DNA from: Tenrec ecaudatus
Lineage: Eukaryota > Chordata > Mammalia > Afrosoricida > Tenrecidae
Direction: 5' to 3'
DNA length: 64,000 nt
Assembly (NCBI RefSeq): GCF_050624435.1
Contig: NC_134547.1
Coordinates: forward strand, 29,250,419 to 29,314,418
The notes below the pieces were generated by a model. The model ran no database searches. It was not told the DNA's origin and was given only the letters and a program-made list of their open reading frames with translations. Position numbers and translations under genes: made by a program. Below are positions 15,815 to 28,239 of this stretch, piece after piece (the first letter of the stretch is position 1; every line of letters begins with the position of its first letter).

Positions 15815-16062
15815 CCCCATGGAGGGGAAAGAGGAGAGGGCAGGAGAGGGTGGTCCCTGTGGAGGGGAAGGAGGAGAGAGGGCAGGAGAGGGTGGTCCCC
15901 GTGGAGGGGAAAGAGGAGAGAGAGGGCAGGAGAGGGTGGTCCCCGTGGAGGGGAAAGAGGAGAGAGAGGGCAGGAGAGGGTGGTCCCCGTGGAGGGGAAA
16001 GAGGAGAGAGAGGGCAGGAGAGGGTAGTCCCCATGGAGGGGAAGGAGGAGAGGGCAGGAGAG
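15815..16062. repeat. 44-bp purine-rich minisatellite (about 5-6 units)
   Basis: The unit reads tggtccccgtggaggggaaa, then gaggagagagagggcaggag, then aggg. The three central units are near identical; the outer ones carry small deletions. The + strand is almost all purine apart from one CCCC block. Because 44 is not a multiple of 3, all six frames give repetitive open frames, which are not genes. Confidence 0.97.
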
Positions 16063-16064
16063 CC

Positions 16065-16583
16065 TGGGGAGAGGACTGGGACCAGAGGCGAGAGAATCCT
16101 TATTGTTGGGGGCTTTTCTAGATAGCCAGTAGTCGTGCATATTCAGGAGTTACATACTTCACGAGGTGGATGGTAGTGACAGTAAAGTCCCTTTGCTCAC
16201 AGGTAGGGAAACCTAATACTTGCGTTGGGGAAGGCATGGGTGGGGATGGGTGCCAAAGTGGGAGGAGATAATCAAAGAATGCCTGCTTCTGCAGGGAGAT
16301 AGAGCACATCAACCATGTGCTCACTTTAAGGCAGCATAGCTGTTAGGGGAGAATCTGTGGGAATGGCATTTGGTGTTTCCCACAGTCACCCATCCTGCTG
16401 TCCCTTGCTTTCATCTTCCTCAGTTGTGGGCTCTGACTGTCCTCACAGGAGGAGTGATGGTAGGATGGGGGCAGGTGAGCCAAACAAGTGGCAAGATGGT
16501 AATAATTTGTGAGGAATTTTAAAAATGTTAACCTTTCTGTAAAATGAAAAGTGCATTACTGTTCTTTTTACCCTTCTACTTAG
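16065..16583. other. CEP89 intron sequence, nothing recognised
   Basis: Mixed-composition intron between the minisatellite and coding exon f. No repeat family seen. Confidence 0.5.
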
Positions 16584-16742
<159 letters not shown>

Positions 16743-17029
16743 TGACACATTTTGCACGATTACCTCACTATCATGTACAAAACAAATCTGTAAGGTTTCA
16801 TGGCAGAAATTAGCATCTCTCAACTCATTTAATAAACCACTGTTCGGTTTCTGAGATGGTTGACCTCCGTTCTTGCTTCTCAGCGCTGAAAGACGTAACG
16901 TGGCAGAAGCACTTTTGTAAATGCAAGTAACTTTAATGGGGGAAGGGAAGTTTCGGGCATTATAGCTTCAGAGAGTGCATGGTGTGTTTTTTTGGGGAGG
17001 AAGGGGCGTGGCAAAGTTCACCACTGAAA

Positions 17030-17412
17030 TGGAGGATGGGGTGGAGAGGGTGTTGTAGAAAGGGGAAAATGATTACAAGGATCTACATATAACCTCCTCC
17101 CTGGGGAATGGACAAAAGAAAAGTAGATGAAAGGAGACATCAGACAGTGTAAGATATGACAAAATAATAATAATTTATAAATTATCAAGGGTTCATGAGG
17201 GAAAGGGGAGTGGGCAGGGAGGGGGAAAATGAGCTGATACCAAGGGCTCAAGCAGAAAGCAAATGTTTTGAGAATGATGATGGCAACAAATGTACTTGAC
17301 ATACAATGGATGGATCTATGGACTTGTAGGAGCCCCCGATAAAATGTTTTTTTTTTAAGAAAGATGAAAATAAGTATCCAAAGAAACATTAATTAAAAGA
17401 AATACTGTAAAA
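17030..17412 (+). mobile_element. L1 3' end with short 3' transduction, flanked by target-site duplication
   Basis: L1 3' UTR wording (gattacaaggatctacatat, ctgataccaagggctcaagc) ends near cccccgataaaatg and a T/A tract at about 17360. About 50 bases of non-L1 sequence follow before an A-run. A near-identical 17-bp sequence (aaagtt, two variable bases, ccactgaaa) sits at 17013-17029 and 17413-17429. Confidence 0.85.
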
Positions 17413-17429
17413 AAAGTTTGCCACTGAAA

Positions 17430-18029
17430 ATGACCGCTTTAGGGGAACACGAAAAATCACATGGAAAAATGGCTGATCAGGATTCCACAGAGCCGAGTGG
17501 GTGCCTGACCTGAAAAAGGAAGACATGCTTAAGATAGAGTGTGGTTCCGAAGGCCGGCCCGCTTGGACATGAGAGATCCTGCACCCCGACCTGCAAGGGA
17601 GCAACCTGAAAAAAGGGGTGGCCGGAGAGCGTGAGAGTTTGAGCCCTGAGAGGGCGTTGGGGCGTATGTGCGTCCCTGCACTCCCCGCTGACAGAGGACC
17701 TACCAAGAGGGAGTGGTTGGCTCAGACTGCTGCTTGTGCCTCCTATCTCACCGGCTGGGGGGTGGTTGAGTGTATCAGCCAGTCACTCCTGGCTAAACAC
17801 AGGTGCTCCCGTGTGATGTCATGTCACGAGGTGCCCTTCCCTTGCACATGCTCTGTTCTGGATTTTCCCACAGGTGTCTAATGGGTGGGTATCTGATTCC
17901 TTTCCAACCCCTTTACTGTTGCATTTGGTGGAGACAAGCCCCCTTTATCCCTAATCTATCTGCCACAGTGAGTAGTCCCCACCAAAAATAGCATGCTGAT
18001 GCACAAAGAAACATTTCTATGGGGGTAGT
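17430..18029. other. Unassigned intron sequence
   Basis: GC-richer stretch (17500-17760) then text leading into an LTR. A possible remnant of an old element; I could not name it. Confidence 0.4.
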
Positions 18030-18705
18030 TGTGGGAAACAGAAAGATTTCTCCAAGTCATCTCCCCCAAATACATGTTAGACTCAGGACACTGCTAGCAG
18101 CTAATGGTAAATGATGGTCAAGTTGCCTCCCTGAAGGCAGTCAGCTGCCAGACTGTCTTGTCCCACGGGAAGGCCTGCTCCCAGCTGCTAAGGACAATGG
18201 CCTACTTCTTCCATTAGCTTGTTCCTGTAGGTGGAGGGCACACCTTACTGATAATGGTTTTTATGGAGACCCAGAGAACACATCAAACTGGCTCAGTGAC
18301 ATCCAAAGTTAGGCTGCCATCCTGAAGCTAGGATCCGCCCATCTTGCACTTGTACACCCCAAATCCCTCCTCTTCCTATTGCATGTATACCCCTAGATCA
18401 CCCTCCTACCATTACTGTATTGCCTGTAGCACAACCCTTTCCTGTAACGTATGTCCTCACCTGTAATTAGGGGGCTTGCATGTCCCCAGAGAATATAAAA
18501 GCCTTGGTTAGCATTAAATATCTCCACGTGGACCGCCAAGTGAGGCTGAGGTGAGCATGCTACCATGAGATGTGTCTGACTCCATTATTTCAATCTCCTA
18601 TCTCTCATGCTCTCTGTGACTTTACTGTAATCTTTACTTATTATCGCTGTACAATTGCACCTACGGGACCCGTGATGACGCGTTAGGGGCAGGCTTACCC
18701 TGACA
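18030..18705 (+). mobile_element. ERV class I-like LTR
   Basis: Runs from TGTGGGAAACAG to TTACCCTGACA, with the retroviral TG...CA ends. It holds a TATA-like aatataaaagcc at about 18493. It shares wording with the reverse-strand LTR at 47210-47814 (gttaggctgccatcctga, cttcctattgcatgtatacc, taattagggggcttgcat). No matching target duplication is evident. Confidence 0.75.
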
Positions 18706-20760
18706 GGCTGTAACCATGAGGACCACCTCAGACAGTTCATAGCCTTGCACCATTATGGCTGCCCTGCTCCTTTGGTAAACTCCATTCTCCATGCAGCCTG
18801 CAGGCTCCACCAGCCAACTCAGTTTTTATTGGGGCTGTGGCAGAAAGAGAAGCAGCCTGGCCTGATGTGGAATCCAGCCCCACAGTCCTTAGGACAAAGA
18901 ATATGGGGTACCGAGGCCTATCTCTGATGTCAGAATCAAGAAGAGAGCTCGTGTATTTTACAGTGAGTAGATACAGTGCTAAGGCTCCAAACCTTGATCA
19001 GGCACATACACCAAGAGCTGGGGCAAAGTGTGAATCTGAAATCTCCCCAGGTCCTTAGAGAACACCTCTAAGCAAGTGTTAGAAAGGTGAGTGAAAAAAT
19101 GGTGTCAGTAGCTCCTTAAGAACAGTAAACAGAGCAGTAGTTGATGCTTTTAGAGATAAGCATCTTCTTAACTGTGGGCAAGAAACTGAGCATTTGTAGG
19201 AGCCAACGTATTTTATAGAGGCTGTATGTGAAGAACCTGTTTGCTGGAGAAGAATGTATCTGGACTTTAAGTACTGAGCAACTAAGAGACAAAGGAGAAG
19301 CTGACTCCTAGCAGGATAGGGACAAGAGGAGCTGGACTGCTTTTAAAGATAGACATCAGTTCAAATGAATAGTGAGGAGCCGGGCACCTAATCTAAAGAC
19401 GGCTTTAGATCCACATCTTAAAGGAGGGCAGATGTGGAGAGAACTCTATGTAAAGAAAGCTGTTAGCTTTTCTCTCTATCTCAGAACTGTGGAAGTCTGT
19501 CACAAGAGCAGGTTTACCCAGTCCTTTACTCAGGTGTAGAGATTAAGCTGCCTACACTTTCATCCAGGTTCTCAGTTTCCCACAGCCTGGGTGAAGGGCA
19601 GGCAGAGAACCTATGGATTTGGGAAGATAAGGTACTGTGGGGGCATGAATGGATGGCTTCCAGTAATGAAGGTAAGATTCATGGTCTCTGGGTTCAAGTG
19701 CAAGTGTATATAGAACAGTAATTAAGGCATGTAATAGAGGAGAAATGGATTGATGGTATTTAATATAGTGCATATAATATACTGTAATGTATGTGTAACA
19801 TATATCGTGAATAGTGTAAATAATACACATTTTAAATGTATGAAAGTTCTGTAGGTCTTGATTTTCAGTTGGCACAAACAGGTGCTAAGGGGCTGTCTGG
19901 TTTCCAGGATGGTCTGCCACAGCAGGATCCCTAAACTACCCTGAGGTGGATTCTTGACCTGCCCAGGGGAGATCACTTCCCTCCAACTAAATTCCGGGAA
20001 GATCCTCTTAGCACTGGGACGTGGTGATTTGCAGCACTTGTCGAGGTTTTGTGAACTAGAGCAGCTCACCTTGTTTCCTCCATGTGGCCTCCTCGGCCTG
20101 GTGCTGCCTGAGGACAGGGCTCCATTGCTATGAGAAAACTAGGGCCCGTGTGAAACCACATGCAGAACTCTGAGACTTGTGCTTGGCAATGATTTAATTG
20201 AGCCGTATGTCCTCTAGAGTTGTATTAGCTTCTACAATGCCTTCAGATTCCTAGATGTCTTCGATTTTTAAGAATTCAATGTTGTGCGACTTAAATCCAT
20301 ATCACACAATGTTCACTAGCTACCTAGCACATTTAGAGTAAGCAAGCTTATAATGAACTTAATCTTAAAGTACACAAAGTTGCTATAATGAGCAACAAGC
20401 TGGGTTAATAAAAGATACCTAAACTTAGACCCCTTGTGATAAACTGAAGGAACACCAAAGAGAAGAACTTGAAAGTGGCCAGAGGAAAAAGTGCTTTCAC
20501 CCATTTTGTTTTCCCACCAGATTGAAATGTTAAATATCCAATACACTTTGTTAAAGACGTGGGGCAGTGAGAGATTTTCCACATTATTGCTGTGCTACAA
20601 ATTAGCTGACATTTTTAGTATACCATCCACATAGATCTCAACCCAGCCATTCCTTTCTTAGATATATATTTTTCTAGACTAGGAAACTCGTCCACCTGTG
20701 TGCCAGAATCACACGAAGAATTGTCATATCCACATTGTTGATTATATTTCTCAGTGAAAC
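18706..20760. other. CEP89 intron, unassigned sequence
   Basis: About 2 kb without recognisable gene, SINE or L1 wording. It could include decayed ERV sequence next to the LTR. Open frames are short and non-repetitive. Confidence 0.4.
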
Positions 20761-20764
20761 TGTA

Positions 20765-21095
20765 GATCTCTCTTGTGGGAGACATACCTCTGACCTTGGC
20801 TTTGCATGACAAAAGAATTCACTCTGAAGCCTGGATGGTGATCCAAGTGAGTTCTATGAAAGACAAAAGAAGGTTCAGGTTCACACAGGCACCGCAGGGC
20901 CCCTCACCCCCACACAACCTGCTCCAGAAGCCAAAAGTCACATGGTGGGGTCTGGATGCTACCTTTTCAATTCCCCTGCTGGGAGGCATGGATGATGCCA
21001 GTCGACCCCATTGGCTGAACAGAATTCACCTGGCCCAGATGGACCAATCCAGGTGTAATGCCCACCTAGGTGTACCACCCCTTCCTGGCTGGAAG
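20765..21095. mobile_element. Truncated LTR of the TGTTAGG...CCTAACA family
   Basis: Shares order and wording with the complete copy at 26048-26547: ctttgcatgac and agaattcactctgaagcctg, gtgatccaagtgagttctat, ccccattggctgaacagaat. Both termini are lost. It abuts the MaLR-like LTR that follows. Confidence 0.75.
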
Positions 21096-21099
21096 TGCT

Positions 21100-21567
21100 G
21101 AGATGCTTCTACCACCACTGGATCCACAAGACTTTCCACCCACTGACCTGTGATCGTCCTGCATTCGGCATCATTGCATGTGTTTTGTGAGTCGGGAGAG
21201 GATTTTATAGATTGGTATCAGACATGTGGGCTAAAATCAGATTTATGGACTTGATCTGGACTGGATCTGGGATGTTTTCTCAGTATTCAATTGCTCTTGT
21301 ATATAAAGCTCTTTCTTACATATGATTGTCTATGAATTTGTTTCTCTAGTCCAGTGGTTCTCAACCATCCTAATGCCATGGCCCTTTAATATAGTTCTGC
21401 ATGTTGTGGTGACCTCCAACCATAAAATTATTTTTGTTGCTACTTCATAACTGTAATTTTGCTACTTTTAGGAATCGGGGGACCCCTGTGAAAGGGTTGT
21501 TCAGCCCCCGAAGGGGTAGCGACCCACAGGTTGAGAACCACTGCTCTAGTCAACCTGGACTAACACA
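21100..21567 (+). mobile_element. MaLR/ERVL-like LTR (3' part), split by a SPIN element
   Basis: Matches the sense copy at 45217-45687: cctgcattcggcatcattgc, tggacttgatctggactgga, tatataaagctctttcttac, and the end ctggactaacaca. The SPIN insertion sits at 21352-21543. Confidence 0.8.
21352..21543 (+). mobile_element. SPIN-type hAT MITE with perfect 8-bp TSD
   Basis: 192 bp starting cagtggttctcaaccatcct and ending ttgagaaccactg. CTCTAGTC occurs on both sides (21344-21351 and 21544-21551), a perfect 8-bp duplication resembling the TCTAGA-centred sites of hAT/SPIN elements. The interior has no open frame, so it is non-autonomous. Confidence 0.92.
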
Positions 21568-21747
21568 CCAGTTCAGGGTGAGCCCATCTGCTTCAGAACG
21601 GAACTGCTCCATGGGGTTTCCATGGCTGTGACCTTTTGCAAGCAGATCACCAGGCCTTTCTTCTGAGGCACCTCTGGGTATAATTTTACTGACAAGGTTT
21701 TAGTTAGTAGGCTAGTAGACAAGAGCTTAACCATGCGTGCTACATAG

Positions 21748-22128
<381 letters not shown>

Positions 22129-22141
22129 TAAACTTAATTTT

Positions 22142-23835
22142 TAAAATAATTTTATTAGGGCCTCCTACAATTCTTTATCAATTATGTAAATCCATACATA
22201 CATCAATTATGTAAAGCACATTTGTACATTCATTGCCCTCATCATTCTCCAAACATTTGTTCTCCACATCAGCCCCTTGCATCAGGTCCTCATTTTTGCC
22301 TCTCCTTTCCCCCTCCCTCGTGGACCCTTGATAATTTATAAATTACTATTTTGTCATATCTTGCCCTGTCTGACGTCTCCCCTGACCCACTCTTCTGTTG
22401 TCGGTCCCCCAGGAAGAAGGTCACATGTAGATCCTTGTAATTGGTTCCTCCTTTCGAACCCACGCTCCCTTTACCCTCCCAGTATCCCCACTCACACCAC
22501 TGGTCCTGAAGGGATCATCCGCCCTAGATTCCCTGTGTTTCCAGTTCCTGTCTATACCAGTGTACATCCTCTGGTCTAGCCAGATTTGTAAGGTAGAATT
22601 GGGATCATGATAGTGGGGGAGGAGGAAGCATTTAGGAACTAGAGGAAAGTTGTATTTTTCATCATTGCTGACTGGCTCATCTCCTCCCCGAGACCCTTCT
22701 GTAAGGGATGTCCAGTGGCCTACAAATGTGCTTTGGGTCTCCACTCCCCCCTCATTCACTATGATATAATTTTTTTTGTTCTTTGATGCCTGATACCTGA
22801 TCCCTTTGACACCTCGTGATCGCACAGACTGGTATGCTTCTATGTGGGCTTTGTTGCTTCTGAGCTAGATGGCTGCTTGTTTACCTTCAAGCTTTTTTTT
22901 TTTCTTCTTCAAGCCTTTAAGACCCCAGACGCTATGTCTTTTGATAGCCAGGCACCATCAGCTTTCTTCACCACATTTACTTATTTACCCACTTTGTCTT
23001 CAGCGTTTGTGTTGGGAAGGTGAGCATCATAGAATGCCAATTTAATAGAAGAAAGTATTCATGCACTAAGGGAGTACTTGAGTGGAGGCCCAATGTCCTT
23101 CTGCTACCTAAATATTAAACTTATAAATATATGCACAGAGATCTATTTCCCCATCTTCATATATATATGTATATTTGCATATGTACATACCTTTATTTAG
23201 ACCTCTATAAATGCCTTTTGCCTCCCAGCTCTTTCCTATATTTCCTTTGACTTTCCTACTGTCCCACTATCATGCTCAGTCTTCATTTGGGTTTCAGTAA
23301 TTCCTCTTGGTTATATTACCCTTGATCACGCCCTACCAGACCTCCTACACCCACCTCACCACCGATTTGGATCACTTGTTGTTCCCTGTCCCTGGGTTTG
23401 TTAACACCACTACCTTTCCCCCCACTTCTCCCTATCCCATGTACCCCCGGAACTGTCGGTCCCATTGTTTGCTCCTCCAGATTGTTCATCCAGCTTATCT
23501 CATTTAGACAGACCTGCAGAGATAATAACATGCACAAAAACAAGACAGAGCAAAACGAAGCAACAATATATAACAAAACAACAACAACAAACCAATGACA
23601 AAAACAAAACACAAAAGGAAGAAAAGCTTCTAGTTAGTTCAAGGACTGTTGGCCTTTAGGAGTGTTTTCCAGTCTGGTCTGTTGGGGCACCACGCTCTGG
23701 CCTCAAAGTCCACCATAAGCACTCCCTGGGGACCTCGCTGCTCCGTTCCCTTGCTGTTCTGTTGCACCCCCTTAGTGCTTTGCCTCGGTGTGGCGGGATC
23801 AGATTGGGCGCAATTCCCACACTGTGTCTCCGGTG
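22142..23835 (-). mobile_element. L1 3' region, 5'-truncated, antisense, with TSD
   Basis: Flanked by aacttaatttt at 22131-22141 and 23836-23846. It covers about 1.7 kb of the long L1 3' UTR, including one copy of the gctagatggctgcttgttta module and, at its far end, text matching 45.77-45.97 kb of the long L1. Confidence 0.92.
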
Positions 23836-24102
23836 AACTTAATTTTGTACTTGATTTTCTTTTCACTTTAAAAATTATTTTTAGAATGTTTGTTTTTGTT
23901 TGAATATTGAACTACTTCAGTCAATCTAGTCCTCTAATGGCCCTCCCTTTTGTCATCCTTCCAGTTTTAAAAATTTTTATTCTATTTTCTTGGAGATTTT
24001 ATTAAGTTTCTGTTAGTTTTTAAATTTGACAATTTCTTTTAATTTCCAAGACATCCATTGAACTTATTATCTTTCCTTCTTATAAGATCACCATGATAGG
24101 AT

Positions 24103-24310
24103 CAAAAAGCAAACTCGCTGCCATTGAGTCCATTCTGATTGTTGGTCACCCGCATAGGACAGGGTAGAACTGCGCCTGTGGGTTTCCACGCTGTCAACCT
24201 TTAGGGGAGCAGAAAGCTCACCTTTACCCAGCAGAGTGGCTGGTGGTTGCAAACAGCTGCCCTTGTGGTCAGCCGTCCAATGCGTAACCCCATAGGCCAT
24301 CAGGGCTCCT
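24103..24310 (-). mobile_element. AfroSINE, antisense, nearly complete
   Basis: The + strand reads aaactcgctgccattgagtc, gacagggtagaactgcgcct, then gtcagccgtccaatgcgtaa and ccatcagggctcct, the reverse of a full AfroSINE from tail to tRNA-like head. Confidence 0.92.
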
Positions 24311-24789
24311 AATGATAAAATAGATGCAATAGAGTCTCTGTGATGAGAAGACGTTATATCGATTGTATCTTTGTTTTTTAAACATTTGCTAGGAGAAAGT
24401 ATTGTCAGTGGATTAAACAATGTTGAGAAATCGCACAAGATTGGTGAAGATTAACCTCCTGGTTACTTTGGTTTCAGTTAAGTTGGCCTTTTCATGTAGC
24501 TCTGTTCTCTCAGCTAGACCAAAATATAAATATTGTACATACAGAAGACTCATAATAATGCTCAGATTATTTTCTCAAAACTTAATTGCTATAGTATTTT
24601 ATTTCCTGTTTCTTGAAAGTTAAGCAACAGCCCTGCACTTCTTAAATATTCATTTGAGACAAATGTAATAGATTGCATTAATAAGACATCCTGTTTGAGG
24701 CAAATGTAATTTTTTTTGCAAATGTAATTTTTTAACAGATTTGTCCAGACCTTTATGAAACTATGTCCATAGGCACTCATATTTGAAAT

Positions 24790-25845
24790 CTTCAAAACAA
24801 AAGCCCTTTTTATTGTGAATTGGTTGAAGGCTTACAGAGCAGATCATCAGTTTTCCCTTCAACAACTTATACTCGTTTCGTCTCATTCATTACATCCCCT
24901 CAATGTAACATCACCTTTTTAGTGTACTGCATCACCATTCTTCCTCCTTTTTTAACCCCTCAGAGCTTCGTCCTGGGTAAATGCTGCTCCTTGATCCCAA
25001 ATGGCACATTATTCTAAGGTCTGCACACATCAGTCATCCTGTGGTTCTTCTGATAGGCACATCTATTATTTGGCTAAAAATTGAACTATGTGGGGAAACT
25101 TTAGTTCCAGACTCAAAAAGTGACTGGGGACCATACTTCCACCTGTCTATCCTATTAGCAAGCCTTATCTCCTTTATCGTTTTGGGTTTTGTTCCACATC
25201 TTCCTCCTCCTCCATTTAGACCTTCTAACGTGATCCCTTTCAGACGGTTGTGGTAGCCGGGCACAATCTGTCTCCCAGTTCAGGGTCATGGAGGCTGATG
25301 TTCATGTGTTCCATCTTTAGTCCATTGGACGAATTATTTCCATAGTCCTTGGATGTTCATTACTCTTCTTTCCTCTGAACAGGCGCTAGCATTAGTTGCA
25401 CCTCAGGTGGCTGTTCCTGAGCTCTGGGAATCCTGAGTAAGTCACTCTTCACTGAAGTACGAGGCAGACTTTGTGGACTATGATATGCCAATTGACCTTT
25501 GTTTCCCCCAAGACTATGGTCCTAAGACCCAGACTCAGCAACTCATCCCCCAAAGTTATTATGTCCAAGAATTTTCCATAAATTTGCCCCCTGTGTGCTG
25601 CACCACATCCATGGATACCCTTGCAGCAGAGGGAACTACTCATGTACACATCCTCTGTCAGGCCTCTCTGCAGATATCTGTGTGGGTACACTCCCCTCTG
25701 GTGTACACGCAGCTACACATAGTTCTCCATTAGTGCAGAACTGTGCGTGTAACAGTGTTTTCCTTTGTTGCCTTTAACTTTTTCACTCCCGTGCAACATT
25801 CTTATGGCATTTTGCTCTATCTCCACATTTGAAATACCTTTTACA
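24790..25845 (-). mobile_element. Older afrotherian-type L1 3' UTR, antisense
   Basis: Shares the order of motifs with 29175-29925: gggtaaatgctgctccttga, gatccctttcagacggttg, ccgggcacaatctgtctccc, and a later block near gccaattgacctttgtttcc. This layout matches L1 3' UTRs I know from elephant. Confidence 0.75.
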
Positions 25846-25849
25846 AAAC

Positions 25850-26650
25850 AAGTGGTACACCACCCCCTCCAGGGGAAGAACAACAGGAACCACGGGGAAG
25901 GAGACCATGGTCAGTGTGAGAGATGAAAACAATGATCAGTTATAATCTCTCGAGGGACCATGAGGGGGTGGGCAGGGGAATAAAAAAGTGAGGAGCTGAT
26001 ACCAAAAGCTCAATAGAAAGTAAATGTCTAGAAAAGAATGAGGGCAATGTTAGGTTTCTCGTGTGGGAAATACCTCGGTTCATGGCTTTTCATGAGAGAG
26101 AATTCACACTGAAGCCTGTTTTTTGATCCAAGTGGGTTTTTATAAAGGACAGAAGTTGTTTCAGGTTTTATAGTCACTGAACATGGCAACCTCAAGGGAC
26201 CGCACACCCACACATGGTGGCCTGAGGCCAGAGAGAGAGAGACCAAGGCCCAGCTAAGCAGAAGCGGAGAAGCAGCAGAAAGGTAAAGGGCGATGGTCTC
26301 CAGTTTCCAGCCTTTAGGGCCTTCAGCTGGGAGTCATGGTCAACAGTATTGGTTGACCCCATTGGCTGAATTATGCCCTCCTGGCCTAATTTGGGCCAAC
26401 CCAGGTGTACAGCCCACGTAAGTGTACTGCCCTCCTGGCTTGGTGGCCTGAATTTAGAGCATGCCCTTTAAGCCTTCATTGACTTCCCACCTCCTGTGGG
26501 GGCCTGTAGACATGGAGAAGAACACCCCCCTTTTATGCTACCTAACAGCAACATATATACAAATATGCCTGATACAATTATATACATTGTAATAAGAGTT
26601 GTAAGAGCCCCCTCATGAAATGATCTTTTAATTTTTTTTTAAAAAGTGAT
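25850..26650 (+). mobile_element. L1 3' end, sense, split by an LTR
   Basis: Left part has ggggaagaacaacaggaacc and gaggagctgataccaaaagc. Right part (26548-26650) has gataagagttg-like text ending agccccctcatgaaatgatc and A-tract. The LTR at 26048-26547 separates them. Confidence 0.85.
26048..26547. mobile_element. Complete solo LTR, TGTTAGG...CCTAACA, 4-bp TSD
   Basis: 500 bp with inverted ends TGTTAGG and CCTAACA, flanked by GCAA at 26044-26047 and 26548-26551. A 4-bp duplication is usual for class I (gammaretrovirus-like) ERVs. Orientation is not settled. Related copies lie at 20.8 kb and 61.4 kb. Confidence 0.88.
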
Positions 26651-27099
26651 AGCACTCCAAATTCCTGTGCACGAGATGTTTTGGGTTGGTTTTTTTTTTC
26701 CCTCCAAATCAATCTATCAGTACCACTGTCTGGGTTAAAAAAAAAGTTTTCCAATTTGTCACTTGTCCGGTCTCTGAAAGAACTCTACTTGAAATGTGTA
26801 AATAACTTTATATCTGCTGCTATGAAATTGATCCCTACCTGCCTCAACTCTTGAACCACCAAAATAAAGCAAATACTTGCAGGTGACCTGTGTAATCAGC
26901 TAAAGCCTGCAGCCACCGACTTGGAGCCACTGTCAGCCCACTAAGACAAAAAGAAAGTTGGTCATCTGCTTCCAAGTACTAGCTCATGAAAGCCTATGAG
27001 TCACAGCAGAACGATGGCCACTCACTGCTATGGCCACATCTCCAGGAAGAATCCGTCACATGAGGAGGATGTAATGTCTTGTGAAGTCAAGGCCAGCTG

Positions 27100-27195
27100 A
27101 CTCAACATGCTGGTAAGCATGAGACTGATGCAGGACTGGACAACCATTTCCTCCTGTTGTACATGAATCAGAATCCACTCAATGACAACTCTCAA
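27100..27195 (+). mobile_element. Diverged BovB-type tail
   Basis: aggactggacaaccatttcc, tgttgtacatgaatcagaat and ccactcaatgacaactctca resemble the BovB 3' end. The preceding 150 bases may belong to the same copy. Confidence 0.5.
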
Positions 27196-27199
27196 CCCA

Positions 27200-27885
27200 C
27201 TGGTTACCCAGACAAGATTATCCTAAACTTTATATGGAAAGTCACAAAACCTAGAACAACCAAGATTTTTTAAAAAGACTAACGTGGAAGGAATTAGTCT
27301 GCCCAATTCCAAGAGTTCTTATATAGACTGGATGAAATTGTCAGTGGAACGGAAGACAGAACCCAGAAGTAGACCCATACAAATATAGCTAGCTGATTGG
27401 ATTCCACAGGTGCAGAGCATTTGGTAGGGGAAAGATCACATTTGTAGCGCCTAATGTCTGTCTTGTTATAGGCACGTATGTTTAAGTGATGTCACATGCA
27501 TAGCTACACACTGAGGGGCCAGTTCTGCTCATTAAAGCAGGTGACAGTAATATCAATATGTAATGACGTCAAAATGCAGCTCTCTCTTTGTGCTTCCGAT
27601 CAGCCAAATGCTGCTCACTGCCAGCTGAGACAGACTCTCATCTAACATGGCCACAGAAGTTCTCATTACCATAAATAGTCATTTTAGTAAAACATTAGGT
27701 CGAGATTAAGCTCCTTATCAGATGGGAGTTTTAGAATAGTATTAATAAAGTTCTTGGGGTTTTGTTATTGTTTTTCGTTTTCTCTTATTCCATTTTTTTC
27801 CTTTTAAGAACTTGAAAGTAATACCTCTGTTTCTATTTTATAGTGATCTCCCTTGAATTTGACCAAAGATCTGTAACATAAAAAA
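27200..27885. other. CEP89 intron, nothing recognised
   Basis: No repeat wording found; A/T-rich end. Confidence 0.4.
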
Positions 27886-27888
27886 TTC

Positions 27889-28230
27889 TAGTGGAGGGAG
27901 GGTGGGTTGGAAAGGGGGAACCGATTACAAGGATCTACATATAACCTCCTCCCTGGGGAACGGACAGCAGAAAAGTGGATGTAGGAACACGTCGGACAGG
28001 GCAAGATATGACAGAATAATAATTTATAAACTATCAAGGATTCATGAGGGAGGGAGGAATGGGGAGGGAGGGAAAAATGAGGACCTGATGATGCCAGGGG
28101 CTTAAGTGGAGAGCAAATGTTTTGAGAATGATGAGGGCAATGAATGTACAAGTGTGCTTTACACAATTGATGTATGTATGGATTGTGATAAACCCCTAAT
28201 AAAACTATTGAAAAATAATAATCTTAATGT
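27889..28230 (+). mobile_element. L1 3' end, 5'-truncated, sense
   Basis: Contains accgattacaaggatctaca, tcatgagggagggaggaatg, ttgatgtatgtatggattgt and the terminal acccctaataaaact with A-rich tail. Confidence 0.9.
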
Positions 28231-28239
28231 AAAATAAAT

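Noticed and set aside
15815..16062. CRISPR-like array
   Set aside because: The units are contiguous repeats without unique spacers, in a mammalian intron; this is a minisatellite.
15758..16140. Six overlapping repetitive open frames (RGWSPWRGKRRE and similar)
   Set aside because: They arise from the 44-bp minisatellite being read in all frames; no start context or conservation.
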